Below, piece by piece: positions 1-7,181 of a DNA stretch of 43,267 nt. The stretch comes from CAXMPK01 sp964195405 (lineage in GTDB: Bacteria; Actinomycetota; Acidimicrobiia; Spongiisociales; ZC4RG35), in NCBI GenBank assembly GCA_964195405.1, contig CAXMPK010000265.1:1-43267 (forward strand). Reading direction: 5' to 3'. The position numbers and the translations under genes are program-made. Below the pieces are notes generated by a model. That model had not been told where the DNA came from. It saw only the letters and a list, made by a program, of their open reading frames with translations, and ran no database searches. The stretch's first letter is position 1. Each line of letters opens with the position of its first letter.

Positions 1-214
1 CGGTTTGTGGGTAAAGGGTGCCGGGAACATCTTTGTCCGAGGCGTAGTCGATGACGTTCCCACCAGAAATGCGACAGCGGGTGACTGTTACAAAGTCCGA
101 AGAAACCTGGTCGAATGTCTTTGAAACCCAGCACGATCGGAACTCGGATGCGATCGCCGGAAGGGCCGCAGTGACTATCAGAGCTATAACAGTGGCTACA
201 AGATGCTTTCGCAA
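1..214 (-). CDS. Secreted protein, 3' part missing (window edge)
   Basis: This frame is open from a TTG at 214 to the window edge (71 codons). The start is set by a GGGAGG ribosome site five bases upstream and lies inside the end of the preceding gene, so the two are translationally coupled. The N-terminus (MRKHLVATVIALIVTA, then ALPAIAS) is a classical signal peptide with two early basic residues, a hydrophobic core and a plausible signal peptidase I site. The visible mature part contains two cysteines about 30 residues apart and no recognisable domain. The product is probably extracytoplasmic and functionally linked to the upstream membrane-anchored gene. The function is unknown. Confidence 0.7.
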   Translation of the reverse strand, partial: MRKHLVATVIALIVTAALPAIASEFRSCWVSKTFDQVSSDFVTVTRCRISGGNVIDYASDKDVPGTLYPQT

Positions 215-780
215 TCTGCCTCCCAAAGGTCGTTGGGACTAGCCCACGTCGTGAGTCGGAGCCATTGACCGTCGGCCCTCCGAATAACAAACACACCACT
301 GGTCGCACCGGTTCTGAAGCCAGACACAGCCATGATCGCCCAGACGGCGAGGCATTCTTCATCGGCACGAAGGATTTCGGTCTCCTCGAAGATGAGGTGA
401 CCAGCCTCAGGTGCCGTAAGAAATTCGGCAACGCCGAACTGACTTCTGGCGGTTTCGACACGCTCCTCCGTTGCAACAACCTCCCTGATCCGCTCCTCGT
501 CCTGGTTGTAGATCCCCTCAAACCAGCCAAACCAAAGTTCACGCAAGATCTCCTCGGCCTCCTCCACAGTCTCGACCACGCGAAATTCTTCGACAGTGGA
601 CGTGGTGCTCACCTCTGGCGGTGTTGTCGTCGGATCGGCGGAGACTGTTGTTGTGGTTGTTTCCGGAGCAGCGGCAATGGTCGTGGCTGTATCGCCGACC
701 GCGTCCCCGTCGGGCCAGAGAAGCCAAATCCCAAGCGCCAAACCGGCAACAACCAGTCCGGCTACAACGATGCGGATCAC
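196..780 (-). CDS. Membrane-anchored hypothetical protein with Thr-rich linker
   Basis: This 194-residue protein has a GTG start. Residues 3-22 form one hydrophobic helix that acts as a signal anchor. A Thr/Ser/Pro-rich low-complexity linker covers about residues 35-65. A compact acidic C-terminal domain of about 125 residues follows and contains two cysteines. The architecture (anchor, extended wall-spanning linker, small globular domain) is common among actinobacterial exported proteins. The C-terminal domain could be NTF2-like judging by its WFxxIYNQD-type start, but this is a guess. The gene overlaps the next minus-strand gene by 19 bases. Confidence 0.75.
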   Translation of the reverse strand: MIRIVVAGLVVAGLALGIWLLWPDGDAVGDTATTIAAAPETTTTTVSADPTTTPPEVSTTSTVEEFRVVETVEEAEEILRELWFGWFEGIYNQDEERIREVVATEERVETARSQFGVAEFLTAPEAGHLIFEETEILRADEECLAVWAIMAVSGFRTGATSGVFVIRRADGQWLRLTTWASPNDLWEADCESIL

Positions 781-885
781 ATCGAGACTGACGCTACGCC
801 ATCGGGATCCGTGGGAGAAGGGGGTTGCCGAAGAACGCGAAAACGGTCCTTATCTCATTGGGTAAGGTCAGGTCCGGAGGTATTC

Positions 886-1221
886 ATGGAAGCTCAAGTC
901 GAAACAAGTCGTCATCCTTTCCGGTTCATGGTCAAGTTCCTCATTTTTGTGGGCATTCTCTACGCGGCAGGTCGTCTGCTCAACCAGCAGAAGCAGAAGT
1001 TCTCCGGTATCACCGAGGCCGAAGTTCGGGCGAAGATCGAGACCAAGCTGGGGCCGAAGATGGGCGAGGACAAAGCAGCGGAGTTGGCCGAACAGATCGT
1101 GTCCAAGCTCAGGGACAAAGGCGTGATCAAGGCCGAAGAGACTCACGACATTGTCGACGCCTCAGAGGGCGCTGTCGAAGACGTCGTAGAGGATGCTCTC
1201 GACGCTGTGACCAAGGACTGA
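886..1221 (+). CDS. Small membrane-anchored hypothetical protein
   Basis: This is a 111-residue protein. The ATG at 886 is chosen because a GGAGG site sits at 876-880. The frame stays open further upstream, but only as the antisense of the neighbouring gene. Residues 14-30 are hydrophobic (one membrane helix). The rest is highly charged and helical, alternating Lys and Glu through a region with heptad-like spacing (EAEVRAKIETKLG onward), and ends in an acidic tail. It is probably a cytoplasmic coiled coil tethered to the membrane. No family was recognised. Confidence 0.7.
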   Translation: MEAQVETSRHPFRFMVKFLIFVGILYAAGRLLNQQKQKFSGITEAEVRAKIETKLGPKMGEDKAAELAEQIVSKLRDKGVIKAEETHDIVDASEGAVEDVVEDALDAVTKD

Positions 1222-1317
1222 TTTCGCAAGATCTCGGTTGGGTTTGGCGCCAGAGAAATTTCTCAGATTTCTTTCTGAAGTCGCCCGTTTTCGGGCAAAT
1301 CTGTCACACCCCTTTTG

Positions 1318-1323
1318 TAACTT
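1318..1323 (+). promoter_or_regulatory. Candidate -10 box (TAACTT) for a leaderless HNH-gene mRNA
   Basis: TAACTT ends exactly six bases before the ATG at 1330, and no Shine-Dalgarno sequence precedes that ATG. This geometry would place the transcription start on the A of ATG. The same arrangement recurs at other genes in this window. Confidence 0.45.
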
Positions 1324-1329
1324 TTGGTT

Positions 1330-2373
1330 ATGGAAGGTCTTACACCTGATTTAGTAGAGCGGGCTCTTCAAGAAGAGGAATCGAAGGTCGCCCGATCAAG
1401 GGCGAAACAACTCCAGATGATCCTCGTGGCTGATGCGATGCAGCTTCACACCGCTGACGGATGCAGGTCACTCAACGAGTGGGTCGCCGGCCGCCTCGAT
1501 GTCTCCAGAGAAACCGCATCCTCCTTGGTGCGCACTGCCCAACGTCTAAAGGACACTCCTGAGACCGCCCGTCAACTCAACGAGGGTGACATCACCTACG
1601 ACCGTGCTGAGGCAACTTCCCGGATACCGGTCGAGCGTCACGACGCGGCTTTGCACCGTTTCGACATCGCCGGCCTCCGTCGAATCGCTGCTCGTCATCG
1701 TCGCATGGACAAGGTCGACGATGCGACGGCCCACAGTTCTCAACATCTCACCATGCAGCCCAATCTCGACGAATCGATGTGGCATTTATGGGGGAAATTG
1801 GACGGCTACGGAGGGTCGGTTGTCAATAAGATCCTCACCGAGGAAGCCGATCTCATGGGGCCGCTGCCCGATGGCGTTCTCCCTGGAATCGGATATCGGC
1901 GAGCGGTGGCCCTCACCAAGGTCTGCGAGGACCGCAACAGCGGCTCATCAACCACACCGCTGATCACTGTGTTTGTTGACAGCGAAGGCGCCGAGGTAGA
2001 AGCCGGGACGGCGGTCGGATCTGAGATTCTCGACAAGATCGCGTGCACGGGCAGCCTCGAGGTTGTCAAGCCAGACAAGGGAACACCGCTTTCGATAGGC
2101 AGAAGATCAAAGGTAATTTCCAAGAAGCTGAAGCGGTTCGTCATGCATCGCGACGGGAGCTGCACCTCAGACGGATGCGTCAGCCGGTACCGGCTTCAAC
2201 CACACCACATCATTCCCTGGTCGGAGGGTGGGCCGACTGATCCCGATAATCTGGCCACCCTCTGCTGGTTCCACCATCACGTTGTGATCCATGGATGGGG
2301 CTACCGGATGGATGTGAGTCGCGGGCTTCAGCGGGTCCGCTTCATTCGTCCCGAACGCGGCCCGCCTTGGTGA
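1330..2373 (+). CDS. DUF222-type HNH endonuclease family protein
   Basis: This 347-residue protein has a helical DUF222/13E12-like N-terminal part (about 30-130, including LNEWVAGRLDVSRETASSLV). A C-terminal HNH nuclease motif follows: RDGSC..DGC, LQPHHIIPWSEGG, then DNLATLCWFHH. The paired cysteines, the HH and the Asn/His positions are intact, so the fold should bind zinc and the catalytic metal. Such proteins are often multicopy in actinobacteria and many sit in mobile or intein-like settings, but no mobile element is visible here. The ATG at 1330 is preferred over the TTG at 1324 because of the -10 spacing. The biological role is unknown. Confidence 0.85.
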   Translation: MEGLTPDLVERALQEEESKVARSRAKQLQMILVADAMQLHTADGCRSLNEWVAGRLDVSRETASSLVRTAQRLKDTPETARQLNEGDITYDRAEATSRIPVERHDAALHRFDIAGLRRIAARHRRMDKVDDATAHSSQHLTMQPNLDESMWHLWGKLDGYGGSVVNKILTEEADLMGPLPDGVLPGIGYRRAVALTKVCEDRNSGSSTTPLITVFVDSEGAEVEAGTAVGSEILDKIACTGSLEVVKPDKGTPLSIGRRSKVISKKLKRFVMHRDGSCTSDGCVSRYRLQPHHIIPWSEGGPTDPDNLATLCWFHHHVVIHGWGYRMDVSRGLQRVRFIRPERGPPW

Positions 2374-2388
2374 CCGTGCCCCTACACG

Positions 2389-2394
2389 TAATCT
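2389..2394 (+). promoter_or_regulatory. Candidate -10 box (TAATCT) placing a transcription start on an AUC codon
   Basis: TAATCT is followed after exactly six bases by ATC at 2401, the first codon of the conserved acetyltransferase frame. This matches the spacing of the other putative leaderless promoters here and supports initiation at 2401. Confidence 0.4.
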
Positions 2395-2400
2395 CTCAAC

Positions 2401-2970
2401 ATCGCTCGCGACCCGCAGATCCAAACTCAACGACTCAGACTTCGCAGGTGGCACGACAACGACCTGAAGCCTTTCGCTGCGATCAATGCCGACCCTGTTG
2501 TCATGGAGTATTTCCCCTCGGTCATGACCGAGGCCGACACCGCGGGGATGATGGCCCGCATCGAGGGACACTTCGAGGAACACGACTTCGGACTGTGGGC
2601 CGTAGAGATCGGCGTGTCAGGCGAGTTTGTCGGTTTCACCGGTCTGTCGACTCCCAACTTCGAAGCATCATCTATGCCAGCCGTTGAGGTTGGATGGCGT
2701 TTTGGCAAAGATTACTGGGGCCACGGATACGCCACCGAGGCAGCAAGGGCGGTGCTCGGGTTTGGATTCGAGCAAGTGGGCCTCGACGAGATCGTCTCCT
2801 TCACCGCTTCTGCCAATGTCCGGTCGACCAAGGTCATGGACCGGATCGGGATGACCCACGATGCAAGCGACGACTTCGACCACCCCTCGCTAGAGAGCGA
2901 CTCGCCGTTGCGACGACATGTTCTCTATCGGATGGCCGCCACAGCCTGGGCCGAGCTGAACCGTCGCTAA
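2401..2970 (+). CDS. RimJ/RimL-type GNAT N-acetyltransferase, probable AUC start
   Basis: The first ATG (2503) would give a 155-residue protein missing the N-terminal strand of the fold. The same frame is open back to 2392 and encodes the canonical family start QTQRLRLRRWHDNDLKPF, followed by AAINADPVVMEYFP. Full length from ATC 2401 is 189 residues, normal for Acetyltransf_3. The acetyl-CoA loop appears as a VEVGWRFGKDYWGHGYATEA segment, and DEIVSFTASANVRS.KVMDRIGM completes the fold. There is no in-frame ATG, GTG or TTG between the stop at 2389-2391 and the conserved segment. The start is therefore either a rare AUC or a mutated/misread ATG. The substrate is unknown. Confidence 0.75.
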   Translation: MARDPQIQTQRLRLRRWHDNDLKPFAAINADPVVMEYFPSVMTEADTAGMMARIEGHFEEHDFGLWAVEIGVSGEFVGFTGLSTPNFEASSMPAVEVGWRFGKDYWGHGYATEAARAVLGFGFEQVGLDEIVSFTASANVRSTKVMDRIGMTHDASDDFDHPSLESDSPLRRHVLYRMAATAWAELNRR

Positions 2971-3018
2971 ACGGTTCTCGCTGTCTACTCTGCCGACGCC
3001 TCGACTATTCGGAGAAGT

Positions 3019-3180
3019 GTGACCTACCAGGGACAACCCGCGAGCTCAACGAACAATGTGCTCAAGGTTTTGGTGGTGGTCACCATCATCTGGGTTGCCT
3101 ACTGGGCTGGCACCGGTGGTCTTGACGAGATCGCCACGTCGCAACCGGCGTCCCCGACAACAACCACCGTCTCCGAATAA
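3019..3180 (+). CDS. Small single-pass membrane protein
   Basis: This short ORF encodes 53 residues from GTG 3019, with GGAG at 3011-3014. It has a polar N-terminus, one hydrophobic helix (VLKVLVVVTIIWVAYWAG) and a Thr/Pro-rich external tail (PASPTTTTVSE). The Thr-rich tail is the same compositional style as the exported proteins at 196-780 and 5294-5878, which supports coding. No family was recognised. It lies 38 bases before the double-GNAT gene on the same strand. Confidence 0.5.
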   Translation: MTYQGQPASSTNNVLKVLVVVTIIWVAYWAGTGGLDEIATSQPASPTTTTVSE

Positions 3181-3218
3181 TCATCGGCATCTACTCCAGA
3201 GGCACCTCTCCGGCCGAG

Positions 3219-4250
3219 ATGAGCTATCGAGTCTCCCAAGTTGATCCACGCACCGCGTCGGAGCACCTACTTCATGAGATGTGGGAGTACCACAAAGCTG
3301 TGCGCTCAGAGGACCTGCCCGACGATCCTCAGTATCCGCTGAAACGTCAGATTCTGGACTGGCAGGCCATCAAGGAGGACGAATCAGTGGATCGTTGGGT
3401 GCTGCGTGACGATAGCGATTCCATCGTTGCGGTCGGGGTCGCCGTAAGACACCTCGGGCAGAATCTCGACAACGGCTTCGCTCGGGTACATGTCAGGGAG
3501 GACATGCGCAAGCAAGGTCTTGGCACGATTCTCGCCGAGCCGATCCTTCAGATGCTCCACGATGATGGACGGAAACGACTTGCCACAGGTGCTGCGGAAG
3601 GGACGGTTGGTGAGATCTGGGCGGAGAAACTTGGTATGAAGATGGTGCTCCAGGAGAAGCGATCACGTCTCGATGTGGCGGACATCGATCGAGATCAGAT
3701 GACGTCTTGGATCGGTAAGGCTTCGGAACGTGCCGCCGACTACGACCTTCACTTCTATCGGGCACCGTTTCCCGAAGAGGTCTTGGGTAGGTACTGCGAG
3801 CTCCAATTTCAGATGAATACCGCTCCGCTCGACGACTACAAGGAAGACGATCTGGTGGTCACACCCGAGATATGGCGTGACTGGGAGGCCAAGGCAGATG
3901 CCGCACTGACCGACATCAACACCTTTATTGCGGTCCACAGGCCGACTGGCGACTTGGTCGGATCAACTTCGATTGAGACGGATCGTCTCTGGCCTGAGCA
4001 GGCTTGGCAGTGGGAAACCGTGGTTCACCCTGATCATCGCAACCAAGGACTGGGTCGGTGGCTGAAAGCCTCGATGATTGGGAAACTGGCAACGATGGAC
4101 ACGCCCATCGAGCGTATTGACACCTTCAACGCCGGATCCAATGCTCCAATGCTTGGCATCAACCTTGCAATGGGGTTCCAACCGATCCTGGTCACAAACA
4201 CCTGGCAGGGCGAGCTGGCCGGGGCCCTAGACCATCTTTCAAACCGATGA
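3219..4250 (+). CDS. Double-domain GNAT N-acetyltransferase (copy 1)
   Basis: This 343-residue protein carries two GNAT folds. The N-terminal one shows the acetyl-CoA loop VREDMRKQGLGTIL at about residue 90, and the C-terminal one VHPDHRNQGLGRWLKASM at about residue 270. The end is NAGSNAPMLGINLAMGF, typical of tandem GNATs in actinobacteria. Mycothiol synthase MshD has the same two-domain layout, but the similarity is architectural and I do not assign that function. Its stop overlaps the start of a paralogue by four bases (ATGA), so the two are co-translated. The substrate is unknown. Confidence 0.8.
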   Translation: MSYRVSQVDPRTASEHLLHEMWEYHKAVRSEDLPDDPQYPLKRQILDWQAIKEDESVDRWVLRDDSDSIVAVGVAVRHLGQNLDNGFARVHVREDMRKQGLGTILAEPILQMLHDDGRKRLATGAAEGTVGEIWAEKLGMKMVLQEKRSRLDVADIDRDQMTSWIGKASERAADYDLHFYRAPFPEEVLGRYCELQFQMNTAPLDDYKEDDLVVTPEIWRDWEAKADAALTDINTFIAVHRPTGDLVGSTSIETDRLWPEQAWQWETVVHPDHRNQGLGRWLKASMIGKLATMDTPIERIDTFNAGSNAPMLGINLAMGFQPILVTNTWQGELAGALDHLSNR

Positions 4251-5272
4251 CGGTGCGGATTGAAGCCGTTGACGTGCACGAGGCGTCAGAAGACGTCCTG
4301 AGAGGCATGCATTTGGCGGATGTCGACAGGGAGGCCGATTTCTATCCCGACGATCCCGCTCCGACCTTGAAGTACCACACAACAGCGTGGCTTGCACCCG
4401 GCGGAATCCATCGAAATGAGCAACATTGGGCTGCCTTCGACGGCGATGATGTCGTTGGGGCCGCCCGCGCCATCACATGGGTCGATCATGAGGACAGCGG
4501 ACTGGTGGTGGTGGCCGTTCTCAGGGCTCACCGGCGACAAGGCATTGGGAGTCGGCTGCTCGACCGTTGTTTGAGCGGGCTCGAGGCCCAGGGCCGCTCG
4601 AAAGCCATAATCGACGCACCCGTCGGGGCACCCACCGAATCTGCTCTTGAACATCTCGGCATGAAGAAGGCTCTCGGGGAACGCATCAGCCGGCTGACCG
4701 TGGCCGACGTCGACTGGGCTCTGATGGATCATTGGATTGCGACAGCCAAGGTGCGCGCCTCCGAATATGACCTCCTGTTCTTTCACTCACCCATTCCGGA
4801 GGAGCACATTGACAGCTGGTCGCGGATCAATGACGTAATGAATTCGGCACCCCATGAGGACCTTGACCTCGAAGATGCACTGATGACGCCGGCTAAATGG
4901 CGGAGCATGGAAGCGAACCACGCGGCGCGTGGCTCAGACCTGCGAGCGGCTGTGGCCGCGCATCGTCCAACTGGAGAGTTTGCGGGTTTGACCGTCCTCG
5001 TGAATCAGCAGCACATGCAATGGCTAGGGATCCAAGACGACACCGGTGTAGACCCAGCGCATCGCGATAAAGGTTTGGGACGTTTGTTGAAGGCCTCGAT
5101 GCTCAAGCGCTTCGTTTCGGAATTCTCTGATGTCGAGAAGATCGAAACTGGCAACGCCGGATCGAATGAGCCGATGCTCAACATCAACATCCAGATGGGC
5201 TTCGAGCCGGTCTTGCTTATCAACGCCTGGCAGGGCGAGATCGCCAAGGCACGTGCCGCGCTATCCGTTTGA
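4247..5272 (+). CDS. Double-domain GNAT N-acetyltransferase (copy 2)
   Basis: This 341-residue paralogue of the preceding gene arose by tandem duplication. Both start with a short segment leading to an ED(L/V)L motif, and both end NAGSNxPMLxINxxMGFxPxLxxNxWQGE. The N-terminal acetyl-CoA loop is LRAHRRQGIGSRLL and the C-terminal one is VDPAHRDKGLGRLLKASM. Divergence is clear across the middle of both proteins, so the duplication is not recent and the two copies may act on different substrates or form a heterodimer. The gene is translationally coupled to copy 1. Confidence 0.8.
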   Translation: MTVRIEAVDVHEASEDVLRGMHLADVDREADFYPDDPAPTLKYHTTAWLAPGGIHRNEQHWAAFDGDDVVGAARAITWVDHEDSGLVVVAVLRAHRRQGIGSRLLDRCLSGLEAQGRSKAIIDAPVGAPTESALEHLGMKKALGERISRLTVADVDWALMDHWIATAKVRASEYDLLFFHSPIPEEHIDSWSRINDVMNSAPHEDLDLEDALMTPAKWRSMEANHAARGSDLRAAVAAHRPTGEFAGLTVLVNQQHMQWLGIQDDTGVDPAHRDKGLGRLLKASMLKRFVSEFSDVEKIETGNAGSNEPMLNINIQMGFEPVLLINAWQGEIAKARAALSV

Positions 5273-5293
5273 GGATTGCACCAATCCCAATCG

Positions 5294-5878
5294 CTATCGA
5301 GCGTATCTACCCATCAGGACCACTTCGGCGATGATCTTCCCCTCCATGGCCGTTCTCACCCCTGCCGAGTCGATCTCAGGTGGCAGATCGAGACGACCAC
5401 TGAGCGCGTAGACAGAGAAGAAGTACCGATGTTCCTGCCCTTCGGGTGGACAGGGGCCGCCATACCCGGGCAGGTTCCAGCTGTTGAGACCTGGGGTGCC
5501 TATCTGGCCGATGGCAGCAGCGGGGATCGAATAGTCGCCGCTAGCTGCATCGATGTCGTATTCCACCCAATGGTCCCAGGTGCCGACTGGTGCATCGGGA
5601 TCGTCCACGATGACGGTCAATGTGACGGTTCCCTCAGGGAGTCCAACGATCTCGAGCGGTGGGTTGACGTCCGGGCCGTCACAGGTGAACCGCGCCGGAA
5701 TCGATCGCCCTTCGTCGAACGAGGGCGAGATCATTGTCAAGGGTGGCAAGGTGTCGACGGTGGTGGTTGACGCAGGTGCAGCCGTTGTAGTGGTGGTGGA
5801 GGTTTCCGTCGTCTCTTCGGGCGAACACGCGCCGAGAAGCAAACCGAGTGCTCCGACGATCAGAAAGCTTCTGCCCAT
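5294..5878 (-). CDS. YbhB/YbcL-family (PEBP-like) lipoprotein
   Basis: This 194-residue protein belongs to the phosphatidylethanolamine-binding / Raf-kinase-inhibitor-like family. Diagnostic segments are DDPDAPVGTWDHWVEYDI, the GTPGLNSWNLPGYGGPCPP loop and HRYFFSVYAL. It starts with a lipoprotein signal (MGRSFLIVGALGLLLGAC, lipobox LGAC), followed by a Thr-rich linker (about 24-45). It is therefore probably tethered to the outer face of the membrane. The frame is open upstream to 5995, but the ATG at 5878 gives the proper signal and has a -10-like TAAATT seven bases upstream. The ligand is unknown. The gene converges with the GNAT pair. Confidence 0.85.
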   Translation of the reverse strand: MGRSFLIVGALGLLLGACSPEETTETSTTTTTAAPASTTTVDTLPPLTMISPSFDEGRSIPARFTCDGPDVNPPLEIVGLPEGTVTLTVIVDDPDAPVGTWDHWVEYDIDAASGDYSIPAAAIGQIGTPGLNSWNLPGYGGPCPPEGQEHRYFFSVYALSGRLDLPPEIDSAGVRTAMEGKIIAEVVLMGRYAR

Positions 5879-5885
5879 CAATGGA

Positions 5886-5891
5886 AATTTA
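5886..5891 (-). promoter_or_regulatory. Candidate -10 box (TAAATT) for the PEBP-like lipoprotein
   Basis: Read on the minus strand, TAAATT lies seven bases before the ATG at 5878 and no ribosome site is visible. This suggests a leaderless transcript and supports the choice of start. Confidence 0.35.
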
Positions 5892-5993
5892 GGCGACCTG
5901 TCGATTTGTGCTTCGCACGCTCGACAGAGGAGTAGAAAGGGCAAAGTGTCGGCAGCCCTGGCGATAACTATCGGCCGACTCAAGGAGAAGAAC

Positions 5994-6368
5994 ATGTCAG
6001 CTAATCCAATAGTTCACTGGGAACTCATGGGCGCCGACGGCGAAAGCCAAAAGGCCTTCTACGGAAGCATTTTCGACTGGGAGTTTGACTTACCCGAGGG
6101 CTTCGACAACTACTACCTCACTTCGGCTGAGGCCACCGGTGTCGGCGGTGCGGTAGGACAAGGGAATGAGCATATGCCCAGCTACGCGGCCATCTATGTC
6201 CAGGTCGATGACATCGAGATCAGTCTCGGTGATGTCGAGTCGAACGGAGGGTCGACGGTAGTTCCGCGGACCGAGATACCCGGGACGGTCACCTTCGCAT
6301 TATTCAATGATCCCGCAGGAAATCTGGTGGGGCTCGTTGAAGCGGCTACCCCGACCGCAGCCGAGTAA
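5994..6368 (+). CDS. VOC (glyoxalase/bleomycin resistance superfamily) protein
   Basis: This 124-residue single VOC module begins PIVHWELMGAD.E..KAFYGSIFDWEF, the usual first beta-alpha-beta unit. It ends FNDPAGNLVGLVEA, where the conserved glutamate of a VOC metal site would be. The N-terminal His8 in VHWEL could be a partner ligand. The start is fixed by AAGGAG at 5982-5987. Single-module VOC proteins of this kind dimerise and have many possible substrates, so none is assigned. It is followed by a good terminator. Confidence 0.8.
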   Translation: MSANPIVHWELMGADGESQKAFYGSIFDWEFDLPEGFDNYYLTSAEATGVGGAVGQGNEHMPSYAAIYVQVDDIEISLGDVESNGGSTVVPRTEIPGTVTFALFNDPAGNLVGLVEAATPTAAE

Positions 6369-6386
6369 CAGACACCTACCAAACAG

Positions 6387-6417
6387 CTGAGCCTCGGGCA
6401 GCAAGTCCGGGGCTCAG
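6387..6417 (+). terminator. Stem-loop terminator after the VOC gene
   Basis: CTGAGCC pairs with GGCTCAG. The stem continues inward through U-G, C-G, G-C and G-C pairs to a loop of about seven bases, and TTATCTTCT follows. It sits 18 bases after the VOC stop codon. Confidence 0.65.
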
Positions 6418-6418
6418 T

Positions 6419-6424
6419 TATCTT
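6419..6424 (+). promoter_or_regulatory. Candidate -10 box (TATCTT) for the RibD-C reductase
   Basis: TATCTT lies seven bases before the ATG at 6432, directly after the terminator hairpin. With only 14 bases between hairpin and start codon and no ribosome site, a leaderless transcript is the simplest reading. Confidence 0.4.
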
Positions 6425-6431
6425 CTAGGGC

Positions 6432-7160
6432 ATGCTCCATCATGCCGAGACTGCCAGCGATGCCATTGACCCACTCGACCTTTACATGAGCGATGAGCGG
6501 CAGTCGAAGGACCGGCCCTGGGTGATGCTCAACATGATCTCGTCGCTCGATGGTGGGACCGTGGTGTCAGGCAAATCGTCCGAGCTTGGGGATGATGACG
6601 ACTTCGATGTGCTCAAGGCGATCAGGGCAGTCGCAGACGTAATCCTTGTGGGCGCAGCGACAGTGACAGCTGAGGATTACCGGCCGGTGACCCTTGACGC
6701 CGAGCGACGCGAGCGCCGCGTCGCATCAGGAATGGTTGAGACACCAACTCTCGCCATTGTGTCCGGGCGACTCAGCGTTGACCCTGAGGCAAGAGTGTTC
6801 GGCGACCCCGATCACAAGCCACTGCTGATAACAAGCACTTTTGCAGATCCTTCCAAACTGGTTCTCATCGGTGACTCCGCCGACGTCGCGGTGCTTCCCG
6901 ATCTCAATCCGGTCACGATCCTTGCCCATCTCGGCGCCGCCAGAGTGGTGCTGATCGAGGGAGGCCCCACACTCAACGGGCAGTTCGCCGCGGCCGGTTT
7001 GATCGACGAAGTCAATCTGACAACCTCACCAACGCTCCTGTCCGGCGACTCGGCTCGAATCACTCGAGGTCCCGAGGTCATCCCGCCCCAAGCGATGGGC
7101 ATCGATCGAGTCTTGTTAGGTGAACGCTCCCTGTTTGTGAGATATTTGCGCGCTAGATGA
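6432..7160 (+). CDS. RibD C-terminal-domain / DHFR-like pyrimidine reductase family protein
   Basis: This 242-residue protein has the stand-alone RibD reductase fold: RPWVMLNMISSLDGGTV near the N-terminus, then a DVILVGAATVTAEDYRP segment, and VVLIEGGPTLNGQFAAAGLIDE in the C-terminal half, the nucleotide and dimer core of this family. No deaminase domain is attached. Members reduce the riboflavin-pathway pyrimidine intermediate or related NADPH substrates. No other riboflavin genes are nearby, so the exact reaction is uncertain. It is followed after 21 bases by an aminotransferase gene, probably co-transcribed. Confidence 0.8.
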   Translation: MLHHAETASDAIDPLDLYMSDERQSKDRPWVMLNMISSLDGGTVVSGKSSELGDDDDFDVLKAIRAVADVILVGAATVTAEDYRPVTLDAERRERRVASGMVETPTLAIVSGRLSVDPEARVFGDPDHKPLLITSTFADPSKLVLIGDSADVAVLPDLNPVTILAHLGAARVVLIEGGPTLNGQFAAAGLIDEVNLTTSPTLLSGDSARITRGPEVIPPQAMGIDRVLLGERSLFVRYLRAR

Positions 7161-7181
7161 GACAGCAAAGGACGATTTCCC

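Noticed and set aside
265..885. Long open extension upstream of the small membrane protein gene at 886, giving a 318-residue protein
   Set aside because: It runs antisense to the exported protein gene at 196-780, has low-complexity Arg/Gly/Cys composition, and a clear GGAGG site supports the ATG at 886.
1330..2373. HNH gene as part of a restriction system, phage terminase set or intron
   Set aside because: No methyltransferase, phage or reverse-transcriptase gene is nearby. Solitary DUF222-HNH genes are common in actinobacteria.
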